Of a stretch of DNA of 64,000 nucleotides, positions 1 through 10,089 are shown piece after piece. The position numbers and the translations under genes are program-made. This DNA is from Cycas panzhihuaensis. Lineage: Eukaryota; Cycadophyta. Each line of letters opens with the position of its first letter. Positions within the stretch are counted from its first letter, which is position 1. Under the pieces are notes generated by a model. That model saw only the letters and a program-made list of their open reading frames with translations, had not been told where the DNA came from and searched no databases. The stretch covers positions 208,575,741 to 208,639,740 of the forward strand of contig CM041465.1 of NCBI GenBank assembly GCA_023213395.1, written 5' to 3'.

Positions 1-473
1 AGTGCGATTTGGAGTGCAACTAGATTGTAAATATTTCAATACAAGTACAATCAGGTCGTAAGATTGCAACCTAAGTCCAACCCAAATTGCAACCCAAACC
101 CCTAATTGCAATTAAAAGATAGTTGAAGACTCATGTTCCATGTGATCATATAATAAAGCAGTTAAGTAGTTAGAATGATTAAGTGATTAATGTAACCGAA
201 TGTGATATACTTTGTATAAGTAAGTCTGATGTATGTAGCAAACATATCATAAGTTTAGGATTTTCTCTTATATCTTCTGTTGTAATGGCTTGAAGCTACA
301 ACTTGTAAACAATCGATTGTACTATTTGGCTCGTGTTTAGTTGTGAGAGGATCAGAAGCAGTGCCCTTTGCGAGTAATAAGATTTGGTTTGTATTCACAA
401 TGGTATAACTCCACCTTGTGCCTGCTTTACTGGTGTAATGTGTATAAACTGGATGTAAGATAATGCAGCAACA
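1..473 (+). repeat. 3' part of an LTR (Gypsy-D-like family), left end off-window
   Basis: The stretch has no coding potential and resembles the LTR at 56.4-57.0 kb. Both share a block around 340-375 here and 56845-56880 there (TTGTGAGAGGA then GCAGTGCCCTTT), preceded by TTGTAAT and GCTYRAAG words. Both also have GATTGCAAC/GAGTGCAAC words upstream. The probable LTR end is the CA near 473. Directly after it, Gag coding of a different family (Gypsy-A) begins in mid-protein, so this looks like a solo LTR, or the 3' LTR of an element inserted into Gypsy-A gag. The left end and target duplication lie outside the window. Confidence 0.55.
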
Positions 474-483
474 CAAATTCTCC

Positions 484-1160
484 TAAGAGGGGAAGATAGA
501 GGAGGAATATGAGGTGGAAACCCTTAGAAAAGAGGTAGCAAGATTAAAGATGAAAACAAAAAAAAGAGGAGGAAGATAAAGGAAAGAAGAAGGGGAGAAA
601 AATTTTAAGTTGAGAAATGGTGCCATATTTGTGAAGAAGACTTTCATTCCACAAAAGAATGTGAATTGAACCCCAAAAACAATGCGATAAGAAAATAGGA
701 TAAGTGGTGTCATATATGTGACATTGACAACCACAATACCAAAGAATGTTATTTTAATCCTCAAGGGAAAAGCTATAGAGGAAGAGTTAGAGGTAGAGGT
801 GCAAACTCAACTAGGCACCTTTATGCCGCCAAAATGCACCAGAAGCATCAAAGAAAAGGGCACCCATTGGAAGATGCTTGGTGTGCTTAGAATTCGACCA
901 TTGGAAGTCTGATTGTCCAACAACCAAAGCACATGAGAAATGCCCTTTTGTGTGTAAAGATTATGGCCCAAGAAACCACCATACAAAATATTATAAAGGG
1001 AAGGATAAGGTCACAAATCTAATGACCCTAGTCCCCAGGCACAATAAAAATGTAAAGTTACAAACAAAAATCCAAATAAAGGGAAACGAGAAAGTAGCAG
1101 AGAACTACTCTAATCCAAAGATGGAAATAGATTGTTTGAAATTGCAAAGAGAGTACTAGA
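484..1160 (+). pseudogene. gag: Gypsy-A gag, C-terminal half with zinc-knuckle array
   Basis: Gag forms the particle and binds the RNA genome through zinc knuckles. A charged coiled coil (ETLRKEVARL near 515-545) matches EALRKEVARL in Gypsy-B. Two exact CX2CX4HX4C knuckles follow: CHICEEDFHSTKEC at 621-662 and CHICDIDNHNTKEC at 708-749. About 45 codons later comes a second pair, CLEFDHWKSDC (second Cys replaced by Phe) and a degenerate CKDYGPRNHHTKYY. The first pair and second pair lie in different frames and there are several stops. The N-terminal half of Gag is missing, cut by the LTR at the window's left edge. Confidence 0.75.
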
Positions 1161-1815
1161 AGAACTGGCAAGAAAGGGGGAGGAGAAAAAGTTGCCTATG
1201 GGCAAACCTACAATGAAATATGTATACACAAGAAGGAATAAGACTAAGGAAAAAGAGTCAGCAATTCTAGAAACACCAGTACAACCACAACCGCACATAG
1301 TCCAAGCCGAAGAGCTATTTAAAGAATTACCAATGGAGGATATACTGAGAATATTGTTGTCAATGGAAAATTTAGTGAAGCAGTTGTAGCTAACCATCCC
1401 ACTTGAGCAAGTTATTGATTGGATTAAAATGGTAGTGTTGCAACATAAAGAATCCATCAAGAGCTTGAAGAAGGTGATGCCCTCTTTTGATCTTGATCTT
1501 ATAATTACTGTAACAATTTTGGGAGTAGTATTCCTTGGGGTGATTATTGATGGAGGTGCTACAGTTAACGTGCTACCCATAACAACATGGAAGATATTAG
1601 GGAGCCTAAAGTTGGAAGCAACAATGTATTTGTTGAAATTAGACAACAAATTCTTGGTAAAACGAATGGGAAAACTATCAAACGTTAAGGTGAACATAGC
1701 AGCTATTGTGGTGCTAGTTGACTTCACCATTATCGAGACGATAAAGGGCATGGTGGTCTATTTAGCATTATTGGGTCGTCCATGGTTATACAAACTACAG
1801 TGCCTTCAAAGCTAG
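1132..1815 (+). pseudogene. pro: Gypsy-A gag-pro junction and aspartic protease
   Basis: A lead-in of about 85 residues ends LLSMENLVKQL (to 1389). It is conserved in the A3 fragment and shows that this is Gag-Pro and not a host gene. After one stop, an open frame (1429-1815) carries a retropepsin-like protease. The active-site loop is IDGGATVNVLP with Asp at 1549-1551. The flap/C-terminal signature is LLGRPWL near the end. The Asp-Gly-Gly loop in place of Asp-Thr/Ser-Gly also occurs in Gypsy-B and Gypsy-D, so it is a lineage trait rather than decay. Such enzymes cleave Gag-Pol during particle maturation. Confidence 0.8.
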
Positions 1816-2539
1816 AGGGATGTGACCTTTACATTGCAAGATGGAGGAAGTGAAGTGGTCCTTCTTATGCTAGGGAAAGGAAAATATTCAATCTAAATGA
1901 TTTGGACAATGCCTCCAGCACAACAATTGCCAACAATGAAATGTAATCATCTTTTGAATAGACCAATTTGTATCATGCAACAGAAGAAGCAACTAGCATG
2001 AACAAGCTGCATGAGTATGAGCCAAATCATTATGGGGAATTACATATGGATAGCTTGTCGGATGAAGAAGGTACATAGAGATTTGTGGACTATTGGATGC
2101 AGGAATCTTGTGAAGCCAAATTTTTATCCTTTTGATGTAACTTGCTTTGTACATGTACTTCTAATGACATGAATAATAACATTGACAATGTTGAGTATAC
2201 TAGTATTTTGTGCAATAGTAGCATAGGAAAAATGGTAGGGAATGTATGGATGGATGATTCTTCCATAGTTAAACAGGAATAGAAAAAATAGTGGAGTCAA
2301 ACCCTTTATCTCTAGACCTTAACTATAACCCTAACCCTAGCCTTAATCCTAAACCTTGCCCAACCTTAATTCCACCCATAACCTTCCCTCTACTTTGGAT
2401 GTGGGTTCCAAAGTAGGAATTTCGATCCAACCCTTAACCTGTCCCGAGGGAGAGAGTGACAGCTCTTCCTCATCTTCTCTACAGGTACGCCCACCAATGA
2501 TCATTCTCCATTAGAGGGTAGTACTCCTACGAATTGTGA
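1816..2539 (+). other. Gypsy-A protease-to-pol linker, Asn/Pro/Leu-rich
   Basis: No domain is recognisable. The stretch near 2290-2420 would encode an Asn-Pro-Leu-rich segment (motifs such as NPNP and LDLN). The A3 fragment (28.1-28.5 kb) and Gypsy-B (41.0-41.3 kb) have the same kind of segment at the same place after protease. The DNA therefore contains CCCTAA-like words. Stops are frequent. It is probably a flexible, unstructured spacer within the polyprotein. Confidence 0.5.
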
Positions 2540-3014
2540 AACTACAATGAAGGAGAATAAGTTCACTAAAAATAACCTGAGAGACTTTGGTCTAGGAGAT
2601 GGGATAACTATACCTGAGAATAGAAAATTTGGTCTCTTCATTGGAGACCACGTAGCCTTATTTTTTGGAAAATAGCTATATGGAACAACTCACCTAGTCC
2701 AATGTATGGAATATTGGCTTGAGAGAAGGATAATTGACAAGACTCAATGGGATTTAGACTTTGTTTTAACCCTACGAGGGCCTACCCAGTATTGGTATTT
2801 ATCCCACCAGGCCTTGTTTTGCAATTAGGTAAATATCCATGCCTCTTTCTAATTGTGATTCGACCCTCTAAATAAATTGCCCATTCCATCATTTTTAGTA
2901 GGAGATTGTCCATTGAAACATATCTAAAAGTAAAAATTTTTTTGGAGATCTTAGAGTCTTTCCAAACAAAATTGGTGTCATTTATTTTTACCACACCCTG
3001 GGAAGATTAGGGAA
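2540..3014 (+). pseudogene. Gypsy-A extra Gag-like region, 5' part
   Basis: Near 2755-2815 the frame reads VLTLRGPTQYWYLSHQ, which aligns with VLTLRGTTWYWYLAHQ in Gypsy-B. This has the Leu-x-Gly...Trp-Tyr-x-Leu pattern of the Retrotrans_gag domain, yet it lies after protease. A second Gag-like signature starts near 2975 (FYHTLGR) and is interrupted at 3014 by Copia-2; its remainder is at 23835. The canonical Gag of such elements lies at the N-terminus of the polyprotein, so a Gag-like block here is unexpected. Stops occur near 2826 and 2870. Family identity is by eye only. Confidence 0.5.
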
Positions 3015-3019
3015 ACAAT
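3015..3019. repeat. Target-site duplication ACAAT, left copy (Copia-2)
   Basis: ACAAT directly precedes the TG end of the Copia-2 LTR. The matching copy follows the other LTR at 23830-23834. The reading frame of Gypsy-A is continuous when one copy is disregarded, which supports this as the integration footprint. Confidence 0.85.
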
Positions 3020-3043
3020 TGTTACAATAAGATATGTAATGGA
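3020..3043 (-). repeat. Copia-2 3' LTR, distal 24 bp cut off by Copia-1
   Basis: TGTTACAATAAG... matches the start of the right-hand LTR at 23466 with a few changes. The last five bases (ATGGA) are the Copia-1 target duplication. The rest of this LTR resumes at 10687. Confidence 0.8.
3039..3043. repeat. Target-site duplication ATGGA, left copy (Copia-1)
   Basis: ATGGA immediately precedes the Copia-1 LTR and recurs at 10682-10686 immediately after it. The uninterrupted homologue at 23481-23486 has AATGGA once, which confirms the insertion point. Confidence 0.92.
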
Positions 3044-3616
3044 TGTTAAACCTCATGTTTTACCTTATGTTTATATGTTAAGCTTATGTACTTTATATTT
3101 ATGTATTATGTGTGCACTTTAATGCTTATGTGCACTTTTGTACTTTATGGGTGACTTTATCACTTAAGTGATAAAGTACACACCTACTTTATGACTAGTG
3201 ACATAACGTTGTCACTTATGTGACTTGAGGGTCAAATGACCCCATTGCACTTTTGCTCATACAAGAGCTTCCAAAAGGACACATGTCCATCATCCAAGGC
3301 ATGTATCTTGGATGTTTGACACTTGTCAAACATCCAAGGCCTTAGGTCTCTCATCTCACTCTATATAATGAGACCTCTCCTTCATTGTTGCACATTCAAG
3401 AGTTGGAGCTCATTGTTATTCTATCAGTTTGCTAATCAAGCTGAAGCATTCTTTGGTTGTTGGACTAATTCCAACACCCCATACTTGGTATTGTGATCTT
3501 GCTCCTATTTCTCTTTGAGTTCTTTAAGTTCTTTGTTGTTTATGCTTAATGCATTTAATGGTATTGTGCTTTGTTAAAGATCTTGGACCTATGTGGCCAT
3601 TAGGCCCATTCTAACA
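3044..3616 (+). repeat. Copia-1 5' LTR
   Basis: Starts TGTTAAACC and ends CTAACA, directly followed by the PBS. It contains a perfect 22-bp palindrome (3155-3176) and a TATA box. It is 573 bp, shorter than the 3' copy by one 18-bp TTTGA-type repeat unit and one base. Confidence 0.95.
3362..3369 (+). promoter_or_regulatory. TATA box in Copia-1 5' LTR
   Basis: TATATAAT lies about 250 bp before the LTR end, inside CTCTATATAATGAGACC. Its position is right for the U3 promoter that would start the genomic transcript. The same octamer is at 10408-10415 in the 3' LTR. Confidence 0.55.
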
Positions 3617-3618
3617 AT

Positions 3619-3630
3619 TGGTATCAGAGC
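3619..3630 (+). other. Copia-1 primer-binding site
   Basis: TGGTATCAGAGC is the classic complement to the 3' end of plant initiator-methionine tRNA. It lies two bases after the LTR. This is where minus-strand DNA synthesis would be primed. Confidence 0.95.
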
Positions 3631-5900
3631 TTATGGAAATCTTTGATGTTTGAGCTTTGATTTGTTAGCTTTAATGCTGTCCTCTGTTTTCTTGCATCCA
3701 AATTTGGACCTCCATATTTGCACTCTATCCCATTCATGCTTGTTGTCCTATCTTTGCTCTCTGTCTCTGAAATTCAGTCCAGACTGAGAAATCTTGGGGA
3801 CAGAAAATTCTCTTGCATCTATCCTTGCACTTGTCCACAGAATTCTTGAACCTGCCAAAAGGGAAAGGGGCCTGCCAGGAAGCTTCCACATCTCTTAATT
3901 GAAACTCTACCCACTAAAGGGGCCTGTTTGCTAAATTTGCTCACTGTATGCACCCCATACTTGATACAAGAGCACCAGGTGGAATCATTTCTTTGAGGGA
4001 AGCATCTGTTGATATCTTCACACAAGTTGCATAGTCTGGTTTTGCATGGCCTTCCATAAGACCTGGGATAGTGTAGGCAGTGTTGCATTGAACCCTACAC
4101 TCAGTTCTTGAACCCTGCACTGTCTGCACTTGCATTTGGCTCCCGCACCTCACACGGAACCTTCCGGAGACTGCAACCCGCACGGGGAGACGTACCTACT
4201 AGACCTGTCGACGGACAGCAAGAAGACCTGCGACTGGGCGGACGGGAGGCACGGCTCTGTCCACAGAGCACGCATGGAGGACGAAATACCCACGAAGGGT
4301 CTGCTACGGAAGCAACTTTGCTTCCAGAATCTTCCAGACAGATGCACCACGCGCTCAGACCCGCACGTCCACGGGAGATAGAGATTTCTGCACGGAAAGG
4401 GAAGCATGGAAGCTTCCGGAAGAGGGACGAGCCCGCACGGCCTCAGATTTGCGCACGGCAGCCAAACTGCCTCGAGAATTGAGCTCGCAAGGGCACGGAA
4501 AACTCACGGAGGGAGCACTCACACCTGCGCACAGTGGGGCTCGCATTAACGGAAATACGAGAGTCGATTTTTTTTACTTTGATTTTTTCTTTTGATATAA
4601 AGATTTGGCATATGAAATATGGTATGTTCTTAGAATATGCCAATTTTAATCAAAGTCTCTTTTCCTAAAGTCTCTTTTTCTTAAGAGATTTTTTTTTATT
4701 AATAAAGATTAAGAGGCTTTATTACTTAAGAGAATTTTTGATCAAGGGGGGCTTTAATGCTCTAAGTGGCCTTACGTCATTTCAGCCATTTGAAGACCAG
4801 AGATATCAAGCATTTTAATTGCCTTAAGATTTCTTTTTAATGAGATTTAATCTCATTTTTAAAGCCTTCTTTTGTGGCTCACTAAAGTACTTTTTTTTAG
4901 TACTTAAAACAATTAAAATTTTCTTGATGGAAAGAGGACTCAACGAATGACTCATGCTAGGTCATTCTCCTCTCATTAAAGTTTGATGTTGCATGATTTA
5001 AATGCTTAATAAGACTCCCTGTGAGGTGTTCTAATGAGGCAAAGTTACAAAAAACGTTGATTTTCAGCCTTTATTTTTTGCTTTTTTAAGCTCTTCTTGC
5101 ACTTTATTTAATGCTATTAAAGCATCAAAAGCTTAAATAAAGTGATCAAAAAGCATGTTCATATTGTAAAGGTGATAAATATCACCATTTGAGTTGATTT
5201 TTTGGCACCTTGCATGGTGACCTTAGCTTTCAAAAATCTCAAAAAGAAGGCTGAATTTGGTACTTAATAAAAAAATCACATTTTCTGTTGGATTGTTGAG
5301 ACTATTTTAAAGTCTCAACAACTTGCTGCTTGGAGTTCGTTTTGGCATTTGGAGCACATTGAGTACACTTGGCTAGTGGTTTCCTCACTACATCGGCTTT
5401 GGAGCGTTAAAAAGAACCCACTTCTGCTATCTTCATCAAAGGTTTTGCATCATTTTTCCACTAAGTACTCAAAAGTACTTTATTGTACTCAAGCATTCAA
5501 AGCATTTTACTTGGATCACAAAAGCACTTAATACACTTAACAAAAGTGCTCATTACTCTCATGTACTTGCTTCTTAAGAAGCCTTCATTGTAAGCTAAAT
5601 TATAGCATCAAAGCTAAGTACATAATCCAAGTAAAAATACTCTAAAAATTCACTTCAAAATTTTTTCTAAAAGTGAATTCTAAAATCTGGCTGGAGAGGC
5701 TCGAAAAAGGTTTAATCCTTGCCTCTGCTACACTTAACTTTGGACCAACTCAATAGCCGAAGTCCTCCACCCCTCATCACTCCACCAGTTGTTGGATCTT
5801 CTTGTAAAATCAGGACTGGTGGTGTTGTTAGAAGGTGGAATTTAAGCGACAAAGCTTTGAAGTTACCAAGTTATTTGTTAGCTTTTTCACAAGTGGAAAG
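3631..5900 (+). other. Copia-1 long untranslated leader
   Basis: About 2.3 kb separates the PBS from the gag start. No conserved coding domain is seen. It is AT-rich with many AAAGT/CTTTA-type words, except for a sharply bounded CpG-rich block (about 4104-4560). Packaging and dimerisation signals normally lie in such leaders, but I cannot identify them here. Confidence 0.6.
4104..4560. promoter_or_regulatory. CpG-dense block with repeated GCACGG words in Copia-1 leader
   Basis: From 4141 to 4560 I counted about 36 CpG dinucleotides, against almost none in the flanks. CACGG words recur about ten times (examples near 4152, 4179, 4250, 4370, 4391, 4435, 4454, 4493, 4505). Several frames on both strands happen to be open because stop codons are rare in this composition. 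None gives a recognisable protein. It could be a regulatory island or a captured host fragment. No function is shown. Confidence 0.45.
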
Positions 5901-6870
5901 ATGGCTACTATTAACATGCTCAATGCATGCACAATAAGGCTAACAGGACAAGCAAATTATCAAGAATGGAAAAGAATTACACAAAATTTCTTGATAATGA
6001 ATGAATTTTGGGGATATGTTTCTGGAAGAATCCCCAATCCTGCACTTGTTGATGATGATGAAGTTGATGTTAATTATGAACGTGTTGCTGCTTGGGAGGC
6101 CAAAGACGAGATTGCTTTGACATTTATTCATATGATTGTGGATGTACATGTAGATCAGAACATCTCTTCTGCTAAATCTTCTAAAGAAGCTTGGGACACA
6201 TTGTCCTCACTGTATGAAAGGCGAAATGAAGCTCGCATTTTGATGATAAAAGCCAAATTGTATTCTATCAAATTTGTAAAGCTAATGTCGGCATTTTTGT
6301 CCTCCATTAAGGAGGTTTGTAATGAATTGAATACTTTAGGTAGTCCTGCTACAAGGGATGAACTCATCACATCCATCACAAAAGCATTGCCAAAGGACTA
6401 CAACGACTTCATATCATCTATCACTCGAGATGGTTCACTAAAGCAAATAACATTCAATGAACTTGAAAGCTTATTGCTTCAAGAAGAATAGATTTATGCT
6501 AAGGATAATGAAGAACCATCTACACCAGGTGCTTTCACGGCCAAGGCAAAGGCCAATCAAATCTCCAAAGCTGCATTCACAAAGCAGTTTGGAAACATGA
6601 ACATTGGATCTTCTAAGTCCAATGTTGTGTGTCATTATTGTGGCAAACCTGGCCACATTGCACCTGATTGCAGAAAGAAGCAGGCGGATCTATGACGACA
6701 ACAGCAGCAGCAACAACAACCACAAGGACAAAGACAACAGCAGCCAAGGCAATAGTTTCAACAAAGATTCCAGCAGCCAGATCAGCAGCAGAATCCCCCT
6801 CGACCAAATCAAGGTGCCTATCGAGGAGGTCCAAGAGGAAAGGGGGGTCAAAGTGGTGGCTACTAATGCC
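5901..6870 (+). pseudogene. gag: Copia-1 gag (UBN2-type Gag and zinc knuckle)
   Basis: ATG at 5901 opens MATINMLNACTIRLTGQANY, the usual copia Gag start with the Trp of YQEWKR soon after. The Gag core (VHVDQNISSAKSSKEAWDTL etc.) runs to 6488. A TAG stop at 6489-6491 replaces a Gln codon expected in LLLQEEQIYAKD. The knuckle CHYCGKPGHIAPDC lies in the same frame at 6630-6671 and fits CX2CX4HX4C. A Gln-rich tail follows with more stops, then a frameshift near 6860 into the protease frame. The product would coat and package the RNA. Confidence 0.88.
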
Positions 6871-7221
6871 ACTTTAATCAGTTTGCCAATGAAGACAAAC
6901 TGCTTTATGATATCACCATCCAAGGTTGATCACACTTGGATTGTCGATTCAGAGCTTCTCAAAGATATGACAGGGAGTGAAGAACTCCTATGCAATATTA
7001 AGGAAGGTAAAGGTTAATCAGTGACCTTTGGAAATAATGAATCTGTTGAGATTTCAGGCATAGGCACTATAGCTCCTTTCCATTCTTCACAAAATCCTTC
7101 CTCATCATTTCCCAATAGTGATGCCTACTTCATTCCTTCCATGGAGAAGAATCGCTATCTCATAGCCGCTGGACAAGCAATAGATGAGCGTATTATTAAA
7201 AAAGGGGAAATGTATCATTAG
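6870..7221 (+). pseudogene. pro: Copia-1 aspartic protease, active site damaged
   Basis: The copia protease landmark W-x-V-D-S-G-A is present as WIVDSELLKDMTGS (near 6930-6980), so the Gly after Asp-Ser is lost and the loop cannot be catalytic as written. VTFGNNESVEISGIG follows, the typical next strand. A TAA near 7017 sits where a Gln codon (CAA) would fit. The frame ends at 7221 and the next domain is shifted by one base. Confidence 0.75.
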
Positions 7222-8002
7222 TGACAAAGATGACCAGATCGTAGCTGTTGCCTATGAGGATCAAGGTCTTTACAAGTTGGATGCCAATAACATTACACTT
7301 GATTCTGCTTATTCTGGTTCCATATCTTTGTCGAAAATGCAATTATGGCATCAACGTCTAGGTCACTTAAGCCTAGATAATTTGAAGCAGATGATGAACA
7401 AAAACATGGTTTATGGACTTCCAAAGATGTATGGTTCAAAATGTCTTTGCGAAACTTGCATAATGGGGACACAACATCGGTTGCCTTTTCCTAAAGGCAA
7501 AGCATGGCGTGCATCTTATCCATTGCAGTTAATTCACTCAGACTTATGTGGACCCATGTCCACTCAATCCTTTGGAGGAGCATTGTATTACATATCTTTC
7601 ATTGATGACTTTTCTCACAAAGTCTGGGTCTACTTCATCAAGCAAAAATCAGAGGCATTCTCTAAGTTCAAAGAGTTTAAAGCTGAAGTAGAAAATGAAT
7701 CTGGCTACTCAATTGGGACATTAAGGTCAGATAATGGAGGTGAATTCACTTCAAATGAATTCAACCAATTCTGCAAGGATAATGGAATTCAGAGACAATT
7801 CACAGTTCCTCATACTCCTCAACAAAATGGAGTCTCCGAAAGGATGAACAGAACATTGGCTAATAAAGCCAAAACAATGATGCATGCGAAAGGACTTCCA
7901 AGAGCTTACTGGGCCGAAGCATTTCACACAGTAGCCTATGTGGCCAATGAGAGTCCTACTATCATAGCCACCAACATCACACCGAGGAGGCATGGATCGT
8001 AA
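7184..8002 (+). CDS. int: Copia-1 GAG-pre-integrase and integrase core
   Basis: Integrase joins the cDNA to the host chromosome. This open frame of about 270 codons carries the zinc-binding region (LWHQRLGHLS then CLCETCIMG: His-His-Cys-Cys). The catalytic core follows with Asp in LIHSDLCGPM, Asp in TLRSDNGGEF and Glu in QQNGVSERMNRTL, so the D,D,E triad is intact. The frame is offset from protease upstream and closes with TAA at 8000-8002, just where copia integrases continue into the AWNGKKP-like region. The visible start is an artefact of the frameshift, since the natural product is a polyprotein segment. Confidence 0.9.
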   Translation: MSVLLKKGKCIISDKDDQIVAVAYEDQGLYKLDANNITLDSAYSGSISLSKMQLWHQRLGHLSLDNLKQMMNKNMVYGLPKMYGSKCLCETCIMGTQHRLPFPKGKAWRASYPLQLIHSDLCGPMSTQSFGGALYYISFIDDFSHKVWVYFIKQKSEAFSKFKEFKAEVENESGYSIGTLRSDNGGEFTSNEFNQFCKDNGIQRQFTVPHTPQQNGVSERMNRTLANKAKTMMHAKGLPRAYWAEAFHTVAYVANESPTIIATNITPRRHGS

Positions 8003-8520
8003 GAAACCGACTATCGACCATTTGAGGACATTCGTGCCTTTGCATATATGCACATACCAGATCAACAAAGAACAAAGTTGGATAAACATAGTCTTAAATG
8101 CATCTTTGTAGGATATGCCATTCATAGCAAAGCCTACAAGTTGTATGATCCAGTTAGGAGAAAAATGCATCTCTCAAGAGATGTAATCTTTGTTGAGAAT
8201 GATTAGAAAGAGTTGGATGTGGCATCAATCCAACCCCCCATTGATAAAGGTAAAAAGATTGTTGAGGACTTCCCTACCTCTCAATCTTATACACCATATA
8301 CTTCATCTGGCCTCCTGTACCATCTACTTCATCTTCATCTGCTCCACTTGAACCTTCCACTTCATCTTCTGTTGATCATTCACTTAGACTAGAAGGCATT
8401 GAGGTTCATGCTACTTCTTTTCAAAAGTTACCAAAATGGTATACTCAAACGGTACAGGATGGTCATATTATTGAAGGGAAACGTCCATCTAAGTATAGGC
8501 AGCAAACAAACTTTGCACTT
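8003..8520 (+). pseudogene. Copia-1 integrase C-terminal region and linker to RT
   Basis: The frame near 8018-8205 continues FEDIRAFAYMHIPDQQRTKL and CIFVGYAIHSKAYKLYDP, the standard copia integrase C-terminal block. A Ser/Pro/Thr-rich linker follows. A stop at 8203-8205 and a frame change near 8300 break it before RT. Confidence 0.75.
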
Positions 8521-9642
8521 ATGGCTGAAGTGCTTTCTATTGATGAGCCTTCTACTTTTGAAGAGGCTTCACAAAATGATAATTGGAAAGCTGCCATGGA
8601 TGAGGAGATCCATTCTATTCACAAGAATGGCACATGGGATTTGGTCGAATTGCCTCCACACAAACAGGTAATCAGTTGTAAATGGGTCTACAAGACCAAA
8701 TTTCATTCTGATGGGACACTCAAGCGTCAGAAGGCACGACTTGTAGCAAAGGGATTCAAACAAAAGGAAGGCATTGATTATGAGGAGACCTTTGCACCTG
8801 TAGCAAACATGAACACCATCAGACTCCTCATGGCCTTAGCTGCACAATGCAAATGGCCAGTTTATCAGATGGATGTGAAGAGCGCCTTTCTAAATGGCGA
8901 TCTTCAAGAGGAGGTATACTTGGAGCAACCTCCTGGTTACAAAGAACAAGGCAAGGAGCATTTAGTATGTCACCTCAAGAAGGCTTTGTATGGCTTGAAA
9001 CAAGCTCCTAGGGCATGGTATGCAAAAATCGATGAATACTTCTTAAGACATGGGTTTCATCGATCAACATCTGATCCTAACTTGTATATCAAACATGAAC
9101 AAAACCATGTCATTTATATTGCCTTGTATGTAGATGACTTAGTGATCACTGGTGATGACACTAAGCTCATCAATGTTCTCCAGGATGATTTGAAGAGAAG
9201 TTTCGAGATGACTGATCTTGGACTTCTCTATTATTTTTTAGGCTTTGAGGTATGGCAGCAGCCAGGCTATATCATCATTTCCCAAACAAAATATTCTTGG
9301 GACATCTTGCAGAGGTTCAGGATGCATTACTGCAAGACGACGCCTACACCCATGGAGAACGGAACCAAGCTTACTCTTAATGAGGAAGTTGAACCAGCAG
9401 ATCCCACTCTTTATCGACAGTTGATTGGTAGTTTGATATATCTCACCAACACTCGTTCAGACATTTCATTTGCAGTTGGGATTTGCTCTCGTTTCATGTC
9501 TCAACCCAATCAGAAGCATTGGAAAGCAGCAAAACGCATACTCAAGTACATCAAAGGTACATTGCAGCTTGGACTCGAGTATGCACATAATGAGAACTTC
9601 ACTTTGGAAGGGTTCTTTGATTCTGATTGGGCAGGATGTTAG
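8521..9642 (+). CDS. rt: Copia-1 reverse transcriptase (RVT_2) and start of RNase H
   Basis: An open stretch of 373 codons. The RT copies the element RNA into DNA. Landmarks in order: [69 protein letters not shown], and the catalytic YVDD at 9127-9138 (residues 203-206). The RNase H opening FFDSDWAGC ends in TAG at 9640-9642 where related elements have Gln. The RT core looks intact, and the only fatal lesion in this part is that final stop. Confidence 0.93.
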   Translation: MAEVLSIDEPSTFEEASQNDNWKAAMDEEIHSIHKNGTWDLVELPPHKQVISCKWVYKTKFHSDGTLKRQKARLVAKGFKQKEGIDYEETFAPVANMNTIRLLMALAAQCKWPVYQMDVKSAFLNGDLQEEVYLEQPPGYKEQGKEHLVCHLKKALYGLKQAPRAWYAKIDEYFLRHGFHRSTSDPNLYIKHEQNHVIYIALYVDDLVITGDDTKLINVLQDDLKRSFEMTDLGLLYYFLGFEVWQQPGYIIISQTKYSWDILQRFRMHYCKTTPTPMENGTKLTLNEEVEPADPTLYRQLIGSLIYLTNTRSDISFAVGICSRFMSQPNQKHWKAAKRILKYIKGTLQLGLEYAHNENFTLEGFFDSDWAGC

Positions 9643-10062
9643 GATAGCAAGAAGTCCACCTCGGGTTATTGTTTTACCCTTGGTTTAGTAGCTGTTTCAT
9701 GGAGTTGCAAGAAGCAACCAAATGTTACCTTGTCCTCCACTGAAGCAGAGTACAAAGCTGCAGTCAGCGCAGCTTGCGAGGCTATCTGGCTACGACGAAT
9801 TCTTGGTGAGCTTGGATTTCAGCAGGAGCAGCCTACCAGTATTCATTGCGACAATCAGAGTGTCCTCAAGCTAACTAAGAATCCAGTCTTCCATGCACGA
9901 ACCAAGCATATTGAAGTTCACCACCATTTCATCAGAGAGCATGTACACAGTGGTGAGATCACTCTTCAATATCGACCAACAAAGCAGTAGACGGCAGATA
10001 TCTTTACCAAGCCACTTGGTAGAGACAAATTTGTAAAATTTAGAGATGGTCTAGGGGTCTGA
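9643..10062 (+). pseudogene. rnh: Copia-1 RNase H, continuation after a stop
   Basis: In the same frame as RT, DSKKSTSGYCFTLG and LSSTEAEYKAAVSAACEAIW continue the copia RNase H, with acidic residues in STEAEY and in HCDNQSVLKLTKNP. A second TAG at 9988-9990 splits TKQ and TADIFTKPLG, again at a Gln codon. The natural stop TGA is at 10060-10062. RNase H removes the RNA template during cDNA synthesis. Confidence 0.88.
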
Positions 10063-10080
10063 CTTAACATTATAAACAAT

Positions 10081-10089
10081 AAGGGGGGG
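10081..10089 (+). other. Copia-1 polypurine tract
   Basis: AAGGGGGGG sits immediately before the TG of the 3' LTR. It is the expected primer for plus-strand DNA synthesis. Confidence 0.85.

Noticed and set aside
1110-1751. 213-codon minus-strand open frame opposite Gypsy-A protease
   Set aside because: It is antisense to the protease, which aligns with Gypsy-B and D on the sense strand. No domain on the antisense strand.
2310-2345. Telomere-like AACCCTAACCCTAG
   Set aside because: Only about two imperfect units. The same position in A3 and Gypsy-B encodes an Asn/Pro/Leu-rich linker, so it is a coding repeat and not an interstitial telomere.
4108-4546. Overlapping open frames on both strands in the CpG block as a possible host gene
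   Set aside because: Stops are rare simply because of base composition. The frames overlap on both strands and none shows a domain or codon bias.
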